Under the pieces are notes generated by a model. That model worked only from the letters and a program-made list of their open reading frames with translations, was not told the DNA's origin and did not search any database. The translations under genes were made by a program, and so were the position numbers. Source: Diospyros lotus (Eukaryota; Streptophyta; Magnoliopsida; Ericales; Ebenaceae). From it: DNA of 64,000 nt. The DNA lies in NCBI RefSeq assembly GCF_014633365.1, contig NC_068338.1, positions 12,038,616 through 12,102,615 of the forward strand, in the 5' to 3' direction. Shown here piece after piece: positions 1 to 10,285 of this stretch (positions are counted from its first letter, which is position 1; the number at the start of each line of letters is the position of its first letter).

Positions 1-137
1 CTGTCCGTCATCCTTTATGTCAGAATTTATGCACAGAACAAATATATGAATAGGAAATCATAAATTTATCATTAAATGATAAAACTTGTACAAGTAAACA
101 TGTTTGGGAAATGATGAATATAATTATACATTAACAT
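1..137. other. AT-rich flank after copia RNase H
   Basis: This stretch lies 3' of the copia RNase H end on the minus strand. The polypurine tract and 3' LTR of that element would be expected here or just outside the window. I see no clear polypurine tract and no match to the copia LTR at 9815-10220, so the 3' LTR is either cut off by the window edge or lost. Confidence 0.3.
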
Positions 138-1185
138 CTACGCAAACCCAATGTTTTTACATGCTTATCAAAAACTTCTTTCGATAACTTATCAGAGGAT
201 CTACTACCATATTTTGTGTAGAAATGTACTTCATGTTCACTTCATTATGTGCCACCATATCTCTCACAAAATTATACTTGATATCTATATGTTTTATTTT
301 ACCATGTTATTTGGGGTCCTTTGTATATGCTATTGCTGCTTGATTGTCACAATTGACTAACACTGGGTTAATAACATTCTTATATATCCCCAAATGATCC
401 ATGAACCGTTTTAACCAAACAGCCTCTTGTACAACTATTGAAAATGCCACAAATTCAGCCTCCATTGTGGATAAGGCTATACAAGATTGTTTCTTACTAC
501 TCCATGATATAGCACCATTATTAAGTAGGAAAACATATCTAGATGTGGGTTTCCTTTCATCCATGTCTCCTCCCCAATCAGCATCAGTATAACCTTCCAA
601 ATGTAGATCCTTTCCTTGATAACATAACGAATAATCAGCTGTGCCTTTTAGATATCGAAGTATCCACTTCACTGCTTTCCAATGTGCTGGCTCTGGGTTG
701 GATTGATACCTACTTACTAGCCCAACGACATAAGATATATCAAGTCTAGTACACATCATAGCATACATTATACTTCCTACTGCATTTGCATAAGGAACTT
801 TACTCATTTGTTCCTTCTCTTGTGGAGTTTTGGGACACAATTTCTGGCTCAATATTTCACTTTTTGATATAGGAGTATCAAAGGGTTTACAATTTTTCAT
901 ATTAAATTGTTCAAGAATCTTATGAATATATGGCTCTTGAGAAAGAGATAACAATCTCCTTGTACGATCCCTTGAAATCTTAACTCCAAGGATATATGCA
1001 GCTTCACCCATGTCTTTCATTTCAAAATTGGATGACAACCATCCTTTTATGTGATTGACATACTTCTTATCATTTCCAACTATTAATATGCCGTTTACAT
1101 ATAAAGATAAGATCACAAACTTATCTTTTGATCTCTTCATATACACACAGTGATCTTCATTTATCATGTTGAAATCATACGACAT
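138..1185 (-). pseudogene. copia pol: RT C-terminal half plus RNase H
   Basis: This is the 3' end of a Ty1/copia polyprotein, which copies element RNA into DNA in cytoplasmic particles. Reading right to left, the RT palm/thumb segment (GVKISRDR, QFNMKNCKPFDTPISK) is followed by the VPYANAVGSIMYAM and RYLKGT blocks. Copia RNase H follows, with YTDADWGGD, SSKKQSCIALSTMEAEF and NCDNQAAIAY. The long frame stops at 307, but KHIDIKYNFVRDMVAHNEV can still be read on to about 138, so the stop at 307 is a lesion. The RT catalytic YVDD has become YVNG, which removes both aspartates, so the enzyme is dead. A gap and frame break separate it from the upstream RT piece at 1323-1631. The copia assignment is secure from domain order; the exact lineage is not determined. 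Confidence 0.9.
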
Positions 1186-1322
1186 GATTGCATTATGAAA
1201 ACAAATATACCATTGTCATGAGGATTGCTTCAAGCCATATATAGACTTTTGAAGTCTGCACACTTTGTGCTTTTGACCCTCTCTAATAAAACCTATAGGT
1301 TGCTCCATATAGATTTCTTCAC

Positions 1323-1631
1323 TTAATTCTCCATTAAGAAAGCGGTCTTTACATCCATTTGATGTAACTCAAGATCCATGTTAGCAATTATTGCTAAGAT
1401 TAGCCGAATTGAGGTGAATCTTACAAGAGGTGAAAAAGTCTCTTCATAGTCTATTCCCTCTTGTTGTGTGTAGCCTTTTGCTACTAAACGAGCCTTATAT
1501 CTTTCGATACTTTCATCTGCCTTACGTTTAATTTTGAGAACCCATTTGTTCCCAATTGCTTTGCGTCCCCTGGATAAATCGACTAGTTCCCAAACTTGAT
1601 TCGATTTCATGGACTCCATCTCTTCTTCCAT
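1323..1631 (-). pseudogene. copia pol: RT N-terminal part
   Basis: This is the N-terminal RVT_2 region of the same copia element. The usual opening of the domain is present (MEEEMESMKSNQVWELVDL, then GNKWVLKIKRKAD and RYKARLVAKGYTQQEGIDYEETFSPLV). The first catalytic-region motif follows as [13 protein letters not shown], where the family normally has [10 protein letters not shown]. The frame ends there and RT resumes after about 140 bases at 1185, so the region between has suffered frameshifts. Its position between the integrase remnant (2.0-2.8 kb) and RNase H gives the copia order (INT before RT), the opposite of gypsy. Confidence 0.88.
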
Positions 1632-1775
1632 TGCTTTAATCCATTTTTCTCTAGCAAGACAAGTAAGAGCCTCATTTACATTCCTTAGCTCTTCCTTATC
1701 TTGTGGAGTAATAATAAAAGCTTCCCCCCCCCCTTCAATCTCAAATCAACGGCAAGGAACACTTTGTCGACTTGA

Positions 1776-2520
1776 TCATCGTGGTTGAGATTGATAAGTC
1801 AATTCATCAATTCTCATGTTACTCCCACTCGGATCAAAATTTTCTGATGGATACTTAATAGGTTGAATTTTAGATGAAACTAATTCATCGTCCTTTAACC
1901 CGCTCCCACTCGGATGTGGGGTATTAAGTTCTTCTAGTATTATGAAATCTTGTTGATCATGAGTTTCAAATAGAGATAAGTCGTGTCCTATCTCAGCCGA
2001 CTTCAAAAAATCATTCTCTAAGAATGTGACATTTCGTGATTCAAATTTTGTTACAGTACCATCATTTTTCTCACCTAATAGAACATATCCTTTTGATTGT
2101 TCAAAGTATCTTAAAAAGATACATTTCTTCCCTCTTGGACCTAATTTTCCATATTTATGAGAAGAATCACGAGCAAAAACTGCGCAACCCCATGGTTTTA
2201 AAACACTTAGGTTGGGTTATCTTTTGGTCCATAACTCATATGGAGTAGTAGTTATGGATTTGCTAGGCACTCGGTTAAGTACATACATGGTCGTTAGTAA
2301 TGCATCACTCCAATAGGTGATTGACAAATTTGCTTGAGCCATCATAGACCTAACCATTTCTAATATGGGGTTTTGTTTCTCCTTTCCGCAACACCATTTT
2401 GTTACGGTGTACTAGGAATAGTCAACTATTGTTCTATTCCCTTTTCATCACATAATTTTCTGAATTGATCAAATAAGTATTCCCGACCACGGTCAATGCT
2501 TAAAATTTTTATTCTCTTGT
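1776..2520 (-). pseudogene. copia integrase C-terminus and INT-RT linker, decayed
   Basis: A 76-codon open frame at 1776-2006 (rich in S, D, E and P, with PSGSGLKDDELVSSK) matches the variable spacer between copia integrase and RT. Between 2030 and 2520, fragments of the integrase tail can be read in shifting frames on the minus strand (for example around LGPRGKKCIFLRYFEQSKGY). I place this by order and composition more than by conserved residues. It is clearly not functional. Confidence 0.55.
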
Positions 2521-2524
2521 CTAA

Positions 2525-2830
2525 TTAATTTTCCATTAAATTCATATAATTCTTGAAGCAACTCAAAGCTTCTGATTTATGAGATATCAAATAGATAAAA
2601 CCATACCTAGTATAGTCATCTATGAATGTGATGAAATAAGAAGCCCCATGTTTAGCTCTAACATTCATTGGACCGCATATGTCAGAATGAATTAATTCTA
2701 ATGGAATTTCGACTCTAATCCATTTTCCAAATGGTTTTCTTGTAGTTTTTCCATCTAGACAGTACTCACAAGTAGACATTTCTACTTTATCAAGATCACC
2801 CAACAAGCCCACTTTAGCTAATTGGTTCAT
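2525..2830 (-). pseudogene. copia pre-integrase and integrase core fragment
   Basis: This holds the end of the GAG-pre-integrase region (CEYCLDGKTTRKPF) and the start of the integrase catalytic core (IPLELIHSDICGPMNV, SYFITFIDDYTRYGFIYL). Two acidic catalytic positions are recognisable: the Asp in HSDICGPM and the Asp in FIDDYTRY. The Glu-containing third motif falls in the broken stretch to the left. The HHCC zinc region upstream is incomplete. It forms one polyprotein with the neighbouring fragments. Confidence 0.85.
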
Positions 2831-2905
2831 TCATTGTTGGCCAATATAACTTAGTCTAGCATGACACAAGCATACATCATTCATATCATTACTTGAAGAT
2901 GTAAA

Positions 2906-3421
2906 TCAGGAAAAACTATTAGCACAATTATAAGGTTCCACACCTAATACAATAAAACCATCCAGGAAATAACCAGAACAATAATAACTTGTTCCCAAGG
3001 ACAAGTCAACACCGTCTCTACGAAAATTAACAGAAAAACCATCTTTGACTAATATAAGAACATAAATAAGATTCCAGCAAATCTCTTGAGCATACAAAAC
3101 GTCATGTAGAATCAAGATTTGACCTCCATGCATGATTAACTTGCACGTGCCAATCCCTTTGACTCTTACTCTGGAGTTGTTTCCAATGCATATCCATCTT
3201 GCTCCATGTGAAATCCGTCGAAACTCTACGAAGGCACTCTTATCCCTCGCTACATGATCTATTGCTGCAGAATCTACAGTCCACAAAGAATAAAATTCAA
3301 TAAGAAAAATAGAACTTGAGACATTAACAGCACTTACAAGTGCATAAAGGTCACATACCTTTTTGGGCTCGGTGCAATTACGAGCAAAATGTCTCTTTTG
3401 CCCACAATTGAAACACTTCAA
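2906..3421 (-). pseudogene. copia zinc knuckle and aspartic protease
   Basis: The frame opens with a CCHC zinc knuckle, CFNCGQKRHFARNC, which is the nucleocapsid motif that binds element RNA. A retroviral-type aspartic protease follows. Its active-site region reads LWTVDSAAIDHVA, where the family has DSGA, so the conserved glycine is lost. The protease tail (ILHDVLYAQEICWNL) and the typical copia sequence LSLGTSYYCSGYFLDGFIVL come next. The segment is co-linear with the gag fragment upstream. Confidence 0.87.
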
Positions 3422-4207
3422 CTTTGCAATGTTTTTCTTCTTAGAAGGACGCTTTCCCTTCCCATGTTGGTTAAATTTCTATTTCTTGCCCTGAGGATTT
3501 CCCTTACCTCGCTTCTTTTGGGACCCACCATGCTGCTTGTGTTTATGGCCTTTACCACCCAATGAGTTTGAGCCTGTCATGTACACATCTGTACTAGGCT
3601 TGTTTGCTAAGGACGCTCATCTTCTAACTCCAGGTGGCGAACAACATCATCTAGAGTCTTGATATTTTCATTATGGGTGAGATGCATCTTCATATGCTCC
3701 CAACTGTGAGGCAAAGAATAGATAACAGCTTGCACTTGTTGCTCATCAGTCAAGATGTGTCTTGTATCTCTAAGCTCATTTATCATGTTTGACAGGCCTC
3801 AGATGTTTTTTCATGGAATCATCTGGGCGCTTCTTGTATGTGTCAAACTTGATAGTGAGGGAGTGAAGTTTGGTTAAGGACATACCTCCAAACCTCTCTT
3901 CAAGAGAAGACCACATGTCTCTCGCATTATCAAATTTTTGGAACTCCCTCGTAATATCATTATCCATGCTGCTAAGCAACGTAATGCGTGTAGTGGAATT
4001 TTTCTTTTTTCAAGTTTCATACGTTGTTATATCCCGTCTATTAGTATTATTTTCCTCAGGCTCAGTCATGACAGTGTTTAAAACCTCAAGAGCCTCTTGC
4101 TCTTCCGGTACATATTGGATTTTCATATTTCAGATTTCATAATTGTTGCCATTTAACTTCTCACCTTTGTTAAGTTCGGCAATAATGTTCTTTGAAGCAG
4201 AAGCCAT
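3422..4207 (-). pseudogene. copia gag (UBN2-type) remnant
   Basis: On the minus strand a start codon at 4205-4207 opens with MASASKNIIAELNKGEKLNG, the usual N-terminus of UBN2-type copia gag. A stop interrupts it and the domain continues at 3776-3979 (LLSSMDNDITREFQKFDNARDMWSSLEERFGG, LTIKFDTYKKRPDDSM). The basic, glycine-rich stretch between 3422 and 3650 precedes the zinc knuckle but is frameshifted. Gag would form the virus-like particle. I chose the start from the match to the family N-terminus. Confidence 0.82.
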
Positions 4208-4778
4208 GTGGAACTCGAAGTTCTACATTAAGACATTGCACATAAATTAATTCCTACTCCATACGTGTCTCATAACCTAACATAATTTAATTATGTTAAC
4301 AAATATTAAATATTAAGACTCAGAGTCGAAAGTTCACTATGTTCCCAATTATCATCTAAGAACATAATATTTAATAATTGTTCTTCATAATAATTTATAT
4401 TCTTAAAGTTACTAAAATAATAAGAATAATGAAGTTCTTATCTTGAATTTAATTTCATAAACTAAATCAATAAGAACAAAACATATGCTCACAAGCATAA
4501 ATATATAAAGAGAGTTAACATTTTAAAAAACAAAAATTTGAGAATGATTAACTTTATCCATTGAGGAATTATGGTGACATATTTTTAATCACAAAGATTA
4601 AATGATTGTCATTAAATAAAAAAAAATGCACACTAAACCACATAGATTAATCAATGATAAGGCATGCATATATATTTAAGCATAGAGATTAAATAATTGG
4701 CCATAATTCATTTAAAAAAAATAGCTTAGAAATTTGCTACATAAACAAAATATACTCATATATGGACTGAGCAACACA
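4208..4778. other. AT-rich stretch, possible copia leader
   Basis: No coding potential is visible. Short related segments recur (CATAGAGATTAAATAATTGG, CACAAAGATTAAATGATTG, CACATAGATTAATCAATGA), which looks like a weak internal duplication. By position it could be the 5' leader of the copia gag at 4207, but no primer-binding site or LTR edge is present here. Confidence 0.35.
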
Positions 4779-5108
4779 TTACTCAATAAGTCTAGTCATA
4801 CGAGGAATTGCATGAATGACATCATGGAAAGTGATTCTAGCAGTCTTGTGAGCAATGAAGCTAATAATTTCTATTGGCAAGTTATTTGAATACAGGGCCA
4901 TTATAGTTTCTCTTCTTCTATATGCATTTAAAAAAAAACACAAAGTCCAACTAAGACTTGGACGACCAAATTCCCTAACTCTAGCCATTAATTTTTTATC
5001 ATGTGGCAACAATGTGGCGAACAAAGATTGGTATTGTGCTTCGTTTGTCCATAACTTCTTATAGCCGGCAAATATAAGTTCTTGCATCATATTACACACA
5101 ATAATGAT
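4779..5108 (-). pseudogene. gag-like (possible UBN2) fragment split by hAT insertion
   Basis: An open frame of more than 100 codons on the minus strand contains NMMQELIFAGYKKLW, LFATLLPHDKK and RRRETIMAL. I do not recognise it with confidence. The spacing of ICEHI..CNMMQEL..AGY..LLATLP-like words resembles the middle of copia UBN2 gag. The frame carries over the target-site duplication of the hAT element into 6208-6240 before meeting stops, so the hAT inserted into this sequence. It is probably a separate old copia remnant and may be unrelated. Confidence 0.35.
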
Positions 5109-6215
5109 GTGCTCACTCGTGAAGCACGAAAACGGCTGGGCAACGCCATTTCGGCGTTTCCGAGCCGTTTCCCATTTTAGAAAAGGAGAAACATGGCCCC
5201 AAACGTTTTTCGGGCCGTTTGTGTAATTTTTGAAAACTTTCGGGCCGTTTCAAAATTTAAAGAACTCACTTGAAACGCGTTTCCAACCCAGAAACGCATT
5301 TCAGCGATTGCCCAGCAAGCTGGATCCCTACAAAAATTTTCTCCTCCATTTTCCCCTCTTTTTTTCTTCTTCTTTGAGCCATTTCTTTTTCTTCAATCGC
5401 CCTCATTGCCCCGTTGTTTTCTCCTATGCTCCGTCGTCTGCTTCGGTGCTCCGTCGTCCTTCAAGTTTTTCCAGCCGCCGATCATTCTTTCCCGGCTCTC
5501 CCGCTGCTGTTCTTCCCTTCCTTTCTGCAACTGTATCTGTAAGTAACCCCCTCCCCTTTCTCTCTCGATGTATATATATATAAGCTAACACTATGGGTAT
5601 ATATATATATGCGAAAATATATATAAGTTAATAATATATATAAGTTAACAATTATATATATATATGAAAATATATATGTTTAACACTTAACAGTTTGCAT
5701 ATTTATGTATATATATGCGAAAATATATATATGTTAACAGTTAACACTTAACAGTATGCGTATCAATATATATATATGTAAAAATATATATAAGTTAATA
5801 GTATATATAAGTTAATAGTTATATATATACGAAAATATATATGTTAGTTCATATTATTAGTTTATATTAGTTCATATATTGTTGATAGTACATATAATTA
5901 TTTGTTTTTAATTGCTAAATCATGTAAGGATAATAAAACTTTTTAAATATTGTTGATGGTTATTTGAATGTATTGTGAATTTTATATTTATGTTTATTTG
6001 AATACATTATAGAATTTATGTTTATTGTTTATATTTGAGTTTTTTTTATTTTTTATATTAAAAATTATATTTACAAAAAACTCTCTATATTTTTTAAATT
6101 TACAGTTTACCTCATATTTTCGTTTCTTACTTTTTTAGAAAAATGTCGTTTTCACATTTCCGTTTCCTATTGGAAATGTCTCCCATTTCCATTTCTGTGC
6201 AACCTAGGTGCTCAC
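5109..6215. mobile_element. Non-autonomous hAT element (hAT-1)
   Basis: The element runs from 5117 to 6207 (1,091 bp) between identical 8-bp duplications, GTGCTCAC (5109-5116 and 6208-6215); 8 bp is the hAT hallmark. The right terminus read inward is CTAGGTTGCACAGAAATGG and the left is TCGTGAAGCACGAAAACGG. These are imperfect inverted repeats of a common plant hAT type. It encodes no transposase; the 117-codon frame at 5230-5583 is low-complexity Ser/Phe and not a gene. The centre (5560-5880) is a block of TATATA and GTTAACA words. Confidence 0.85.
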
Positions 6216-6850
6216 ATATATTTTGCCCTTCCACCATCCGACAATCATCTAACTACCCTTTCATTTCCATAACTTAGGCTCTTTGGGCAGCAGTTCGAAT
6301 GATTTTTGGGGTTTGCACTCGTGTCATTTTCCTGAAAACGAATTAAAGGAAATAAAAATGACAAATTAAGAATTTGACAAACAAATTCTTTATACATTTT
6401 GTTCAAAACAAAATGTATATTATGGACTCATCCACATGTGATTAACTAATAACCTCAAAATGTGCCACATTAGGAAAAATTATTATTTACAATTGATAAT
6501 AATTCCACTATTGTTAACTAATAACAATAAATATAATAAAACTTGAGTTAAAATTACAAAAAAGTAATAATAATAATTCAGATAATAAATATTTATTTAA
6601 TGTTAAGAAAACATCTTAACAATTTTAGCCCGCCAAACAGCCCTTAATGCCAAAAAAATGCCTTTGCAATTTTAAGCTAACCAAACATATCCTGAGGCAA
6701 AAAATACCTTTTGCAATTTTAAGTGAGCCAAACGCACCCTTAAATCGGTTCACAACCAAACCTTTCAATTCAGTTCCAGCCAAAGACGCTCTTAAATTAA
6801 AAGAGAACTTTCTAGAACTTGAATTAAAATTGGCCAGCCAAACGTGGCCT
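6216..6850. other. AT-rich intergenic DNA with degenerate repeats
   Basis: No gene is seen. Between 6620 and 6850 the phrase GCCAAACG...CCTTAAATT recurs at intervals of about 60-70 bases (near 6630, 6680, 6727 and 6836), a degenerate repeat of unknown origin. Confidence 0.3.
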
Positions 6851-6971
6851 TAAATTAACCCATTTTTCCAAATCAAAAAGTTCCAGAGACTTCTGCATCT
6901 CCAGATTCCTTTCTGTGATCTGTTCACTTCTTTTTCCTTATTTCCTTTCTGAAATTTCTGGAAGTAGATCC

Positions 6972-7010
6972 ATGGCCGTTGAACATCCGAGCAACCCCTT
7001 GGCCACAAGG
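6972..7010 (+). other. Possible gene fragment (exon-like start)
   Basis: A short ATG-led frame (MAVEHPSNPLATR) ends at an AAG/GTGAAT that resembles a 5' splice site, after a pyrimidine-rich leader-like stretch (6880-6960). It could be the first exon of a host gene carried here by an element or left behind by deletion. Nothing downstream continues it before the gypsy remnant at 7246. This is weak evidence. Confidence 0.2.
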
Positions 7011-7245
7011 TGAATTTGGAGCCGCCACAGGAGTGCAGCTACGGCATGCCATAAACACCTGTCACAACCGCAGCCGCTGCAAGCGACGGTTGGGCCTGCG
7101 CGCTCGTACACGACCATCGTCGCTGGCTGTACACGTGGCCATTGCCATCACTAGTTCATTTTGGATTTATCCATTTTTAGATCGTACGTAGGAATTGAAA
7201 CATAATTATTTCTTTTGGTTTAATTAGATCTGTTCATGGAGACGA

Positions 7246-9027
7246 ATGAAGCAGCTGTTAAGAGGTAGGTTTTTGCCCCCTGACTATGAACAATATATGT
7301 TTGAAACTTATCAAAGATGTGCACAGGGAATGAAGAGTGTGAATGAATATACCTCTGAGTTTCTGCGATTGGCGGAGAGAAACCAATTGTCAGAAAGTGA
7401 CAATCAACAAGCAGCTCGTTACTTGAATGGATTGAAGCTTGCTATTCGTGATAAAATTGGGGTTCAGATGGTTCTGAGTGTGGAAGAAGCAAGGAACTTA
7501 GCTTTAAAGGCTGAGTTAATGTTGAGTGAGAGATCTCGTAATGACGACTATCGTCGGTATAGTGGGAATGAAAATAAACAACCAGCTTTTGATAAAGGCA
7601 AGTCGGTTCAAGGAGCGCAACCCTCCAATCCACCCCATACAGTCAACCCTAATAAGGCTACAACAGGGGGAAACATTCGAGTTAACATTGTAGAAAAAGA
7701 AGAGGAAGATGTTGCTGAAGAGGAAGTATATTGTGGGCTTGATGGGGAGGATGACAAAGAAGATTATGGACATGAGCAATATACCTGTGTAGTGAGGAAG
7801 TTAATGCTATCTCAAAAGAATGAAGATACTACTCAACGGCATAAGCTTTTTCGCACGAGGTGTACGGTGAAAAGAAAAATCTTTGAGTTGATTATTGATA
7901 GTGGAAGTCAAGAGAACATCATAGGAAGAGATGTGGTGGCAAAGATGCAGTTAATTCCTGAAAAACATCCAAACCCTTACATGATTGGATGGATCAAAGA
8001 AGTTTGTGGCATACATGTGGATTAACGTTGCAGAGTGCCTTTCTCTATTGGTAAGTACTTCGACGAAGTCTATTGTGATATTGTTGATATGGATGCTTGC
8101 CATATTTTATTTGGGAGGCCTTGGCAATTTGATGTGGATGCTACGCACTCGGGTAGGAAGAACACATATCAACTTGAGAAAGAAGGTGTGCGTTATACTT
8201 TGTTACCCATAGTGGAAAAGAATCAAACCAAAGCTTATAAAGTGGAGCTTGATTTCGAAGATTATGTTGTGCCAGCAACCTCAACGTTTGCAAACTCAGG
8301 TCTTATTTATGTTGCTAACATGACAGAAACTCCAAGGTTATTGACTCATACTGGGGTATTTTCCAGTCCCGATGGCTCAAGCATTGCTTCGCAACCCAAG
8401 GATGGTGGTGTTTCTTCTGATCGACTTGCGACTGTAAAGGAGATAGAGGTCATGGTAGCAAATCCTTCTACAGTTCATTCAAGATCTGGCATGGTTGAAT
8501 CGAAGGCAATAAGATCTACCAGATTAGAGAAGCGCTCAAGATGGAAGGTTCAACATCCTCAATCTAACAGTAATAATGCAATGGAGGCAGAAGGCAACAA
8601 ACATGGTGATGATTGGACCCATGCCAATGCTGATATGGCTAAGAAGGGGAGGAATGTCTTTGCTCATGTTCTCTTAGCAGAAAAGTTCAAGCGGTTTAGG
8701 AAGATGTCAAGCAAAAGTTGCACAAATAAGAAATATAAGGCAACAGCTGACAAGCATAGGAAGCACAAGGTATTTGAGATTGGAGATGAAGTTATGATCT
8801 TTTTGAAGAAGGAACGAATTCCAACAGGAAAGCATAACAAGTTCAAGCCAAAGAAGTATGGTCCTTACAAGATTCCAAAGAAGACCAATGACAATGCTTA
8901 TGTTGTGGATTTGCCTAATCATATGGGTATTTCTAAACATTCAAAGTGGCTAATATCTCTTCGTACTTATCGGATGTGGATTTGTCCAAACAGGATCAAA
9001 ATTCGAGGTCGAATTTTTCTCAAGTGA
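7246..9027 (+). pseudogene. gypsy gag-protease fused in frame to integrase C-terminus
   Basis: One reading frame of 594 codons is broken by a single TAA at 8023-8025. Residues 1-110 are a gypsy gag core (FLPPDYEQYMFETYQRCAQG, LRLAERN, ARYLNGLK). An acidic linker follows. The aspartic protease has its active site at ELIIDSGSQENIIG (normally LIDSGSxxNxI) and continues past the stop with [32 protein letters not shown] and [14 protein letters not shown] non-conserved segment of about 100 residues (8330-8640) joins this to the integrase C-terminal fold ([45 protein letters not shown]). RT, RNase H and the integrase catalytic core are absent. A frameshift near 8938 garbles the end. It is a deletion derivative; the 5' LTR was not found. 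Confidence 0.85.
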
Positions 9028-9034
9028 AGGTGAA

Positions 9035-9549
9035 TGATGCGGTCACCAATCAAGACTCGGCCCAAGGCCGACCCAACTAAACTAGAATAGTATCACCAAA
9101 ATAGTAGTGTCATAATGTTATTTTAATACTTCTTAAGTTTTAGAATTCTACTTGATTTAGGATTCTACTTTATATTTCTACTTGATTTAGGATTCTATTT
9201 CATGTTTCTACTTGATTTAGGATTCTACTTCATGTTTGATTAGAGTTTTATTTTTATTAGGATTCTAGTTAAATTTTATTTAGGATTTATTTCTATTAGA
9301 ATTCTAATTGGATTTTGTTTTCCAAATATTAGATGGATTTGGATTAGCCAAATACTATAAATATGCCTAGAATCTAGAGTTTGTAATCAAGTTTTTCTTA
9401 ATCAAATTTCAACAACCTATTTGGGTTTTCTTAGCAAAACAGTCTTGTTTTTGCGTCTTCTTGAAAGCCAAGCTTCGGCCATTGAAGTTTGCTCTTTCAA
9501 GTGTTTATTTTGGTGTGTTTTCTTCACACTCGCGCTACACGCTGCGTCA
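9035..9549 (+). mobile_element. gypsy 3' LTR of the deletion derivative
   Basis: A likely LTR begins TGATGCGGTCACC directly after the integrase end and a short purine tract (GTGAAGGTGA), and ends CGCTGCGTCA. It contains a 4-fold direct repeat of about 28 bp (TTCTACTTGATTTAGGATTC at 9148-9230) and a TATA-like ACTATAAATATGCC near 9350. A partner LTR upstream of 7246 is not visible, so the edges rest on the TG...CA ends and the position alone. Confidence 0.55.
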
Positions 9550-9796
9550 AATACAAAGAGACTTAAAGATTGACTCTGATTATCTCTTATGTGTATATGT
9601 ATATGAACATATATTCTTAGTGTATCTATAACTGTAATAAGATATTTTGAGTGTGTAAGATGGTATTGGTTCATACTTGTATCACGTATACATATTAAAA
9701 TCAGATTGTTATAGAGTTAATTCATGTTTACTGTGAATCATTTGACTGCATTTAATTGCACATTTATAGCAATGAAAGTGACTAGAATACAACCAT
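9550..9796 (-). other. Possible copia leader next to primer-binding site
   Basis: About 250 non-coding bases lie 3' (on the minus strand) of the copia primer-binding site at 9797-9811. In an intact copia this would be the leader before gag. The gypsy derivative abuts it at 9549, so the copia body is either displaced by insertion or deleted. Confidence 0.35.
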
Positions 9797-9811
9797 ATCT
9801 GGCTCTGATAC
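9797..9811 (-). promoter_or_regulatory. Primer-binding site, initiator Met-tRNA type
   Basis: The minus strand reads TGGTATCAGAGCC immediately after the LTR end. It is complementary to the 3' end of plant initiator Met-tRNA, the usual copia primer for minus-strand DNA synthesis, and the core 12 bases are intact. Confidence 0.85.
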
Positions 9812-9814
9812 CAT

Positions 9815-10220
9815 TTGATGGAAAAAAAGAACATGGGTCATAACAATAATAACATACATGTTACTTGCACAACGGAAGTTTAATCACAATAGTTGTATAA
9901 CTGATCACAAGTGAAATCACATAATGGAAATCACCCTAGAGTTATAGCCTAAAAACCTTTAGGGGAAATCAGAGAAGAAGAAAAAAAAACTCTACCAACC
10001 AACTCAACGTTCGTATATCACAAAAATGTGAGAAAAACCTTTTATATGCAGTTATATGAGAGTAACTGTCGTTGTTCTCTCTTCTCCACATATGGAGGAA
10101 ATGGGTGGTTTTCTACAGTTATCGCCAAATCCGCAAATGGATCTGATTATTTGGATCCAAAACCTTTTATGGGTGACCCAACTTGGATCTGGGTCCAGTT
10201 CTCCAACACTATAAATTAAC
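9815..10220 (-). mobile_element. copia LTR (5' LTR position)
   Basis: On the minus strand a 406-bp LTR starts TGTTAATTTATAGTG at 10220 and ends CCATCA near 9815, followed by the primer-binding site. A TATA-like GCATATAAAAGG lies near 10036-10046, dividing U3 from R. The orientation is the same as the copia body at 138-4207, so it may be the 5' LTR of that element separated by later insertions. The 3' LTR that would prove this is not in the window. Confidence 0.75.
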
Positions 10221-10285
10221 ACTAGCAGCAGTAAAATTTGAACACAACACTAACAAAATTTATTTCATATCATGCCATGTGATGC

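Noticed and set aside
5230..5583. 117-codon Ser/Phe-rich frame
   Set aside because: It lies within non-autonomous hAT-1; low complexity and no family match.
8664..8940. Minus-strand frames opposite the integrase C-terminus
   Set aside because: They are shadow frames of the gypsy coding strand.
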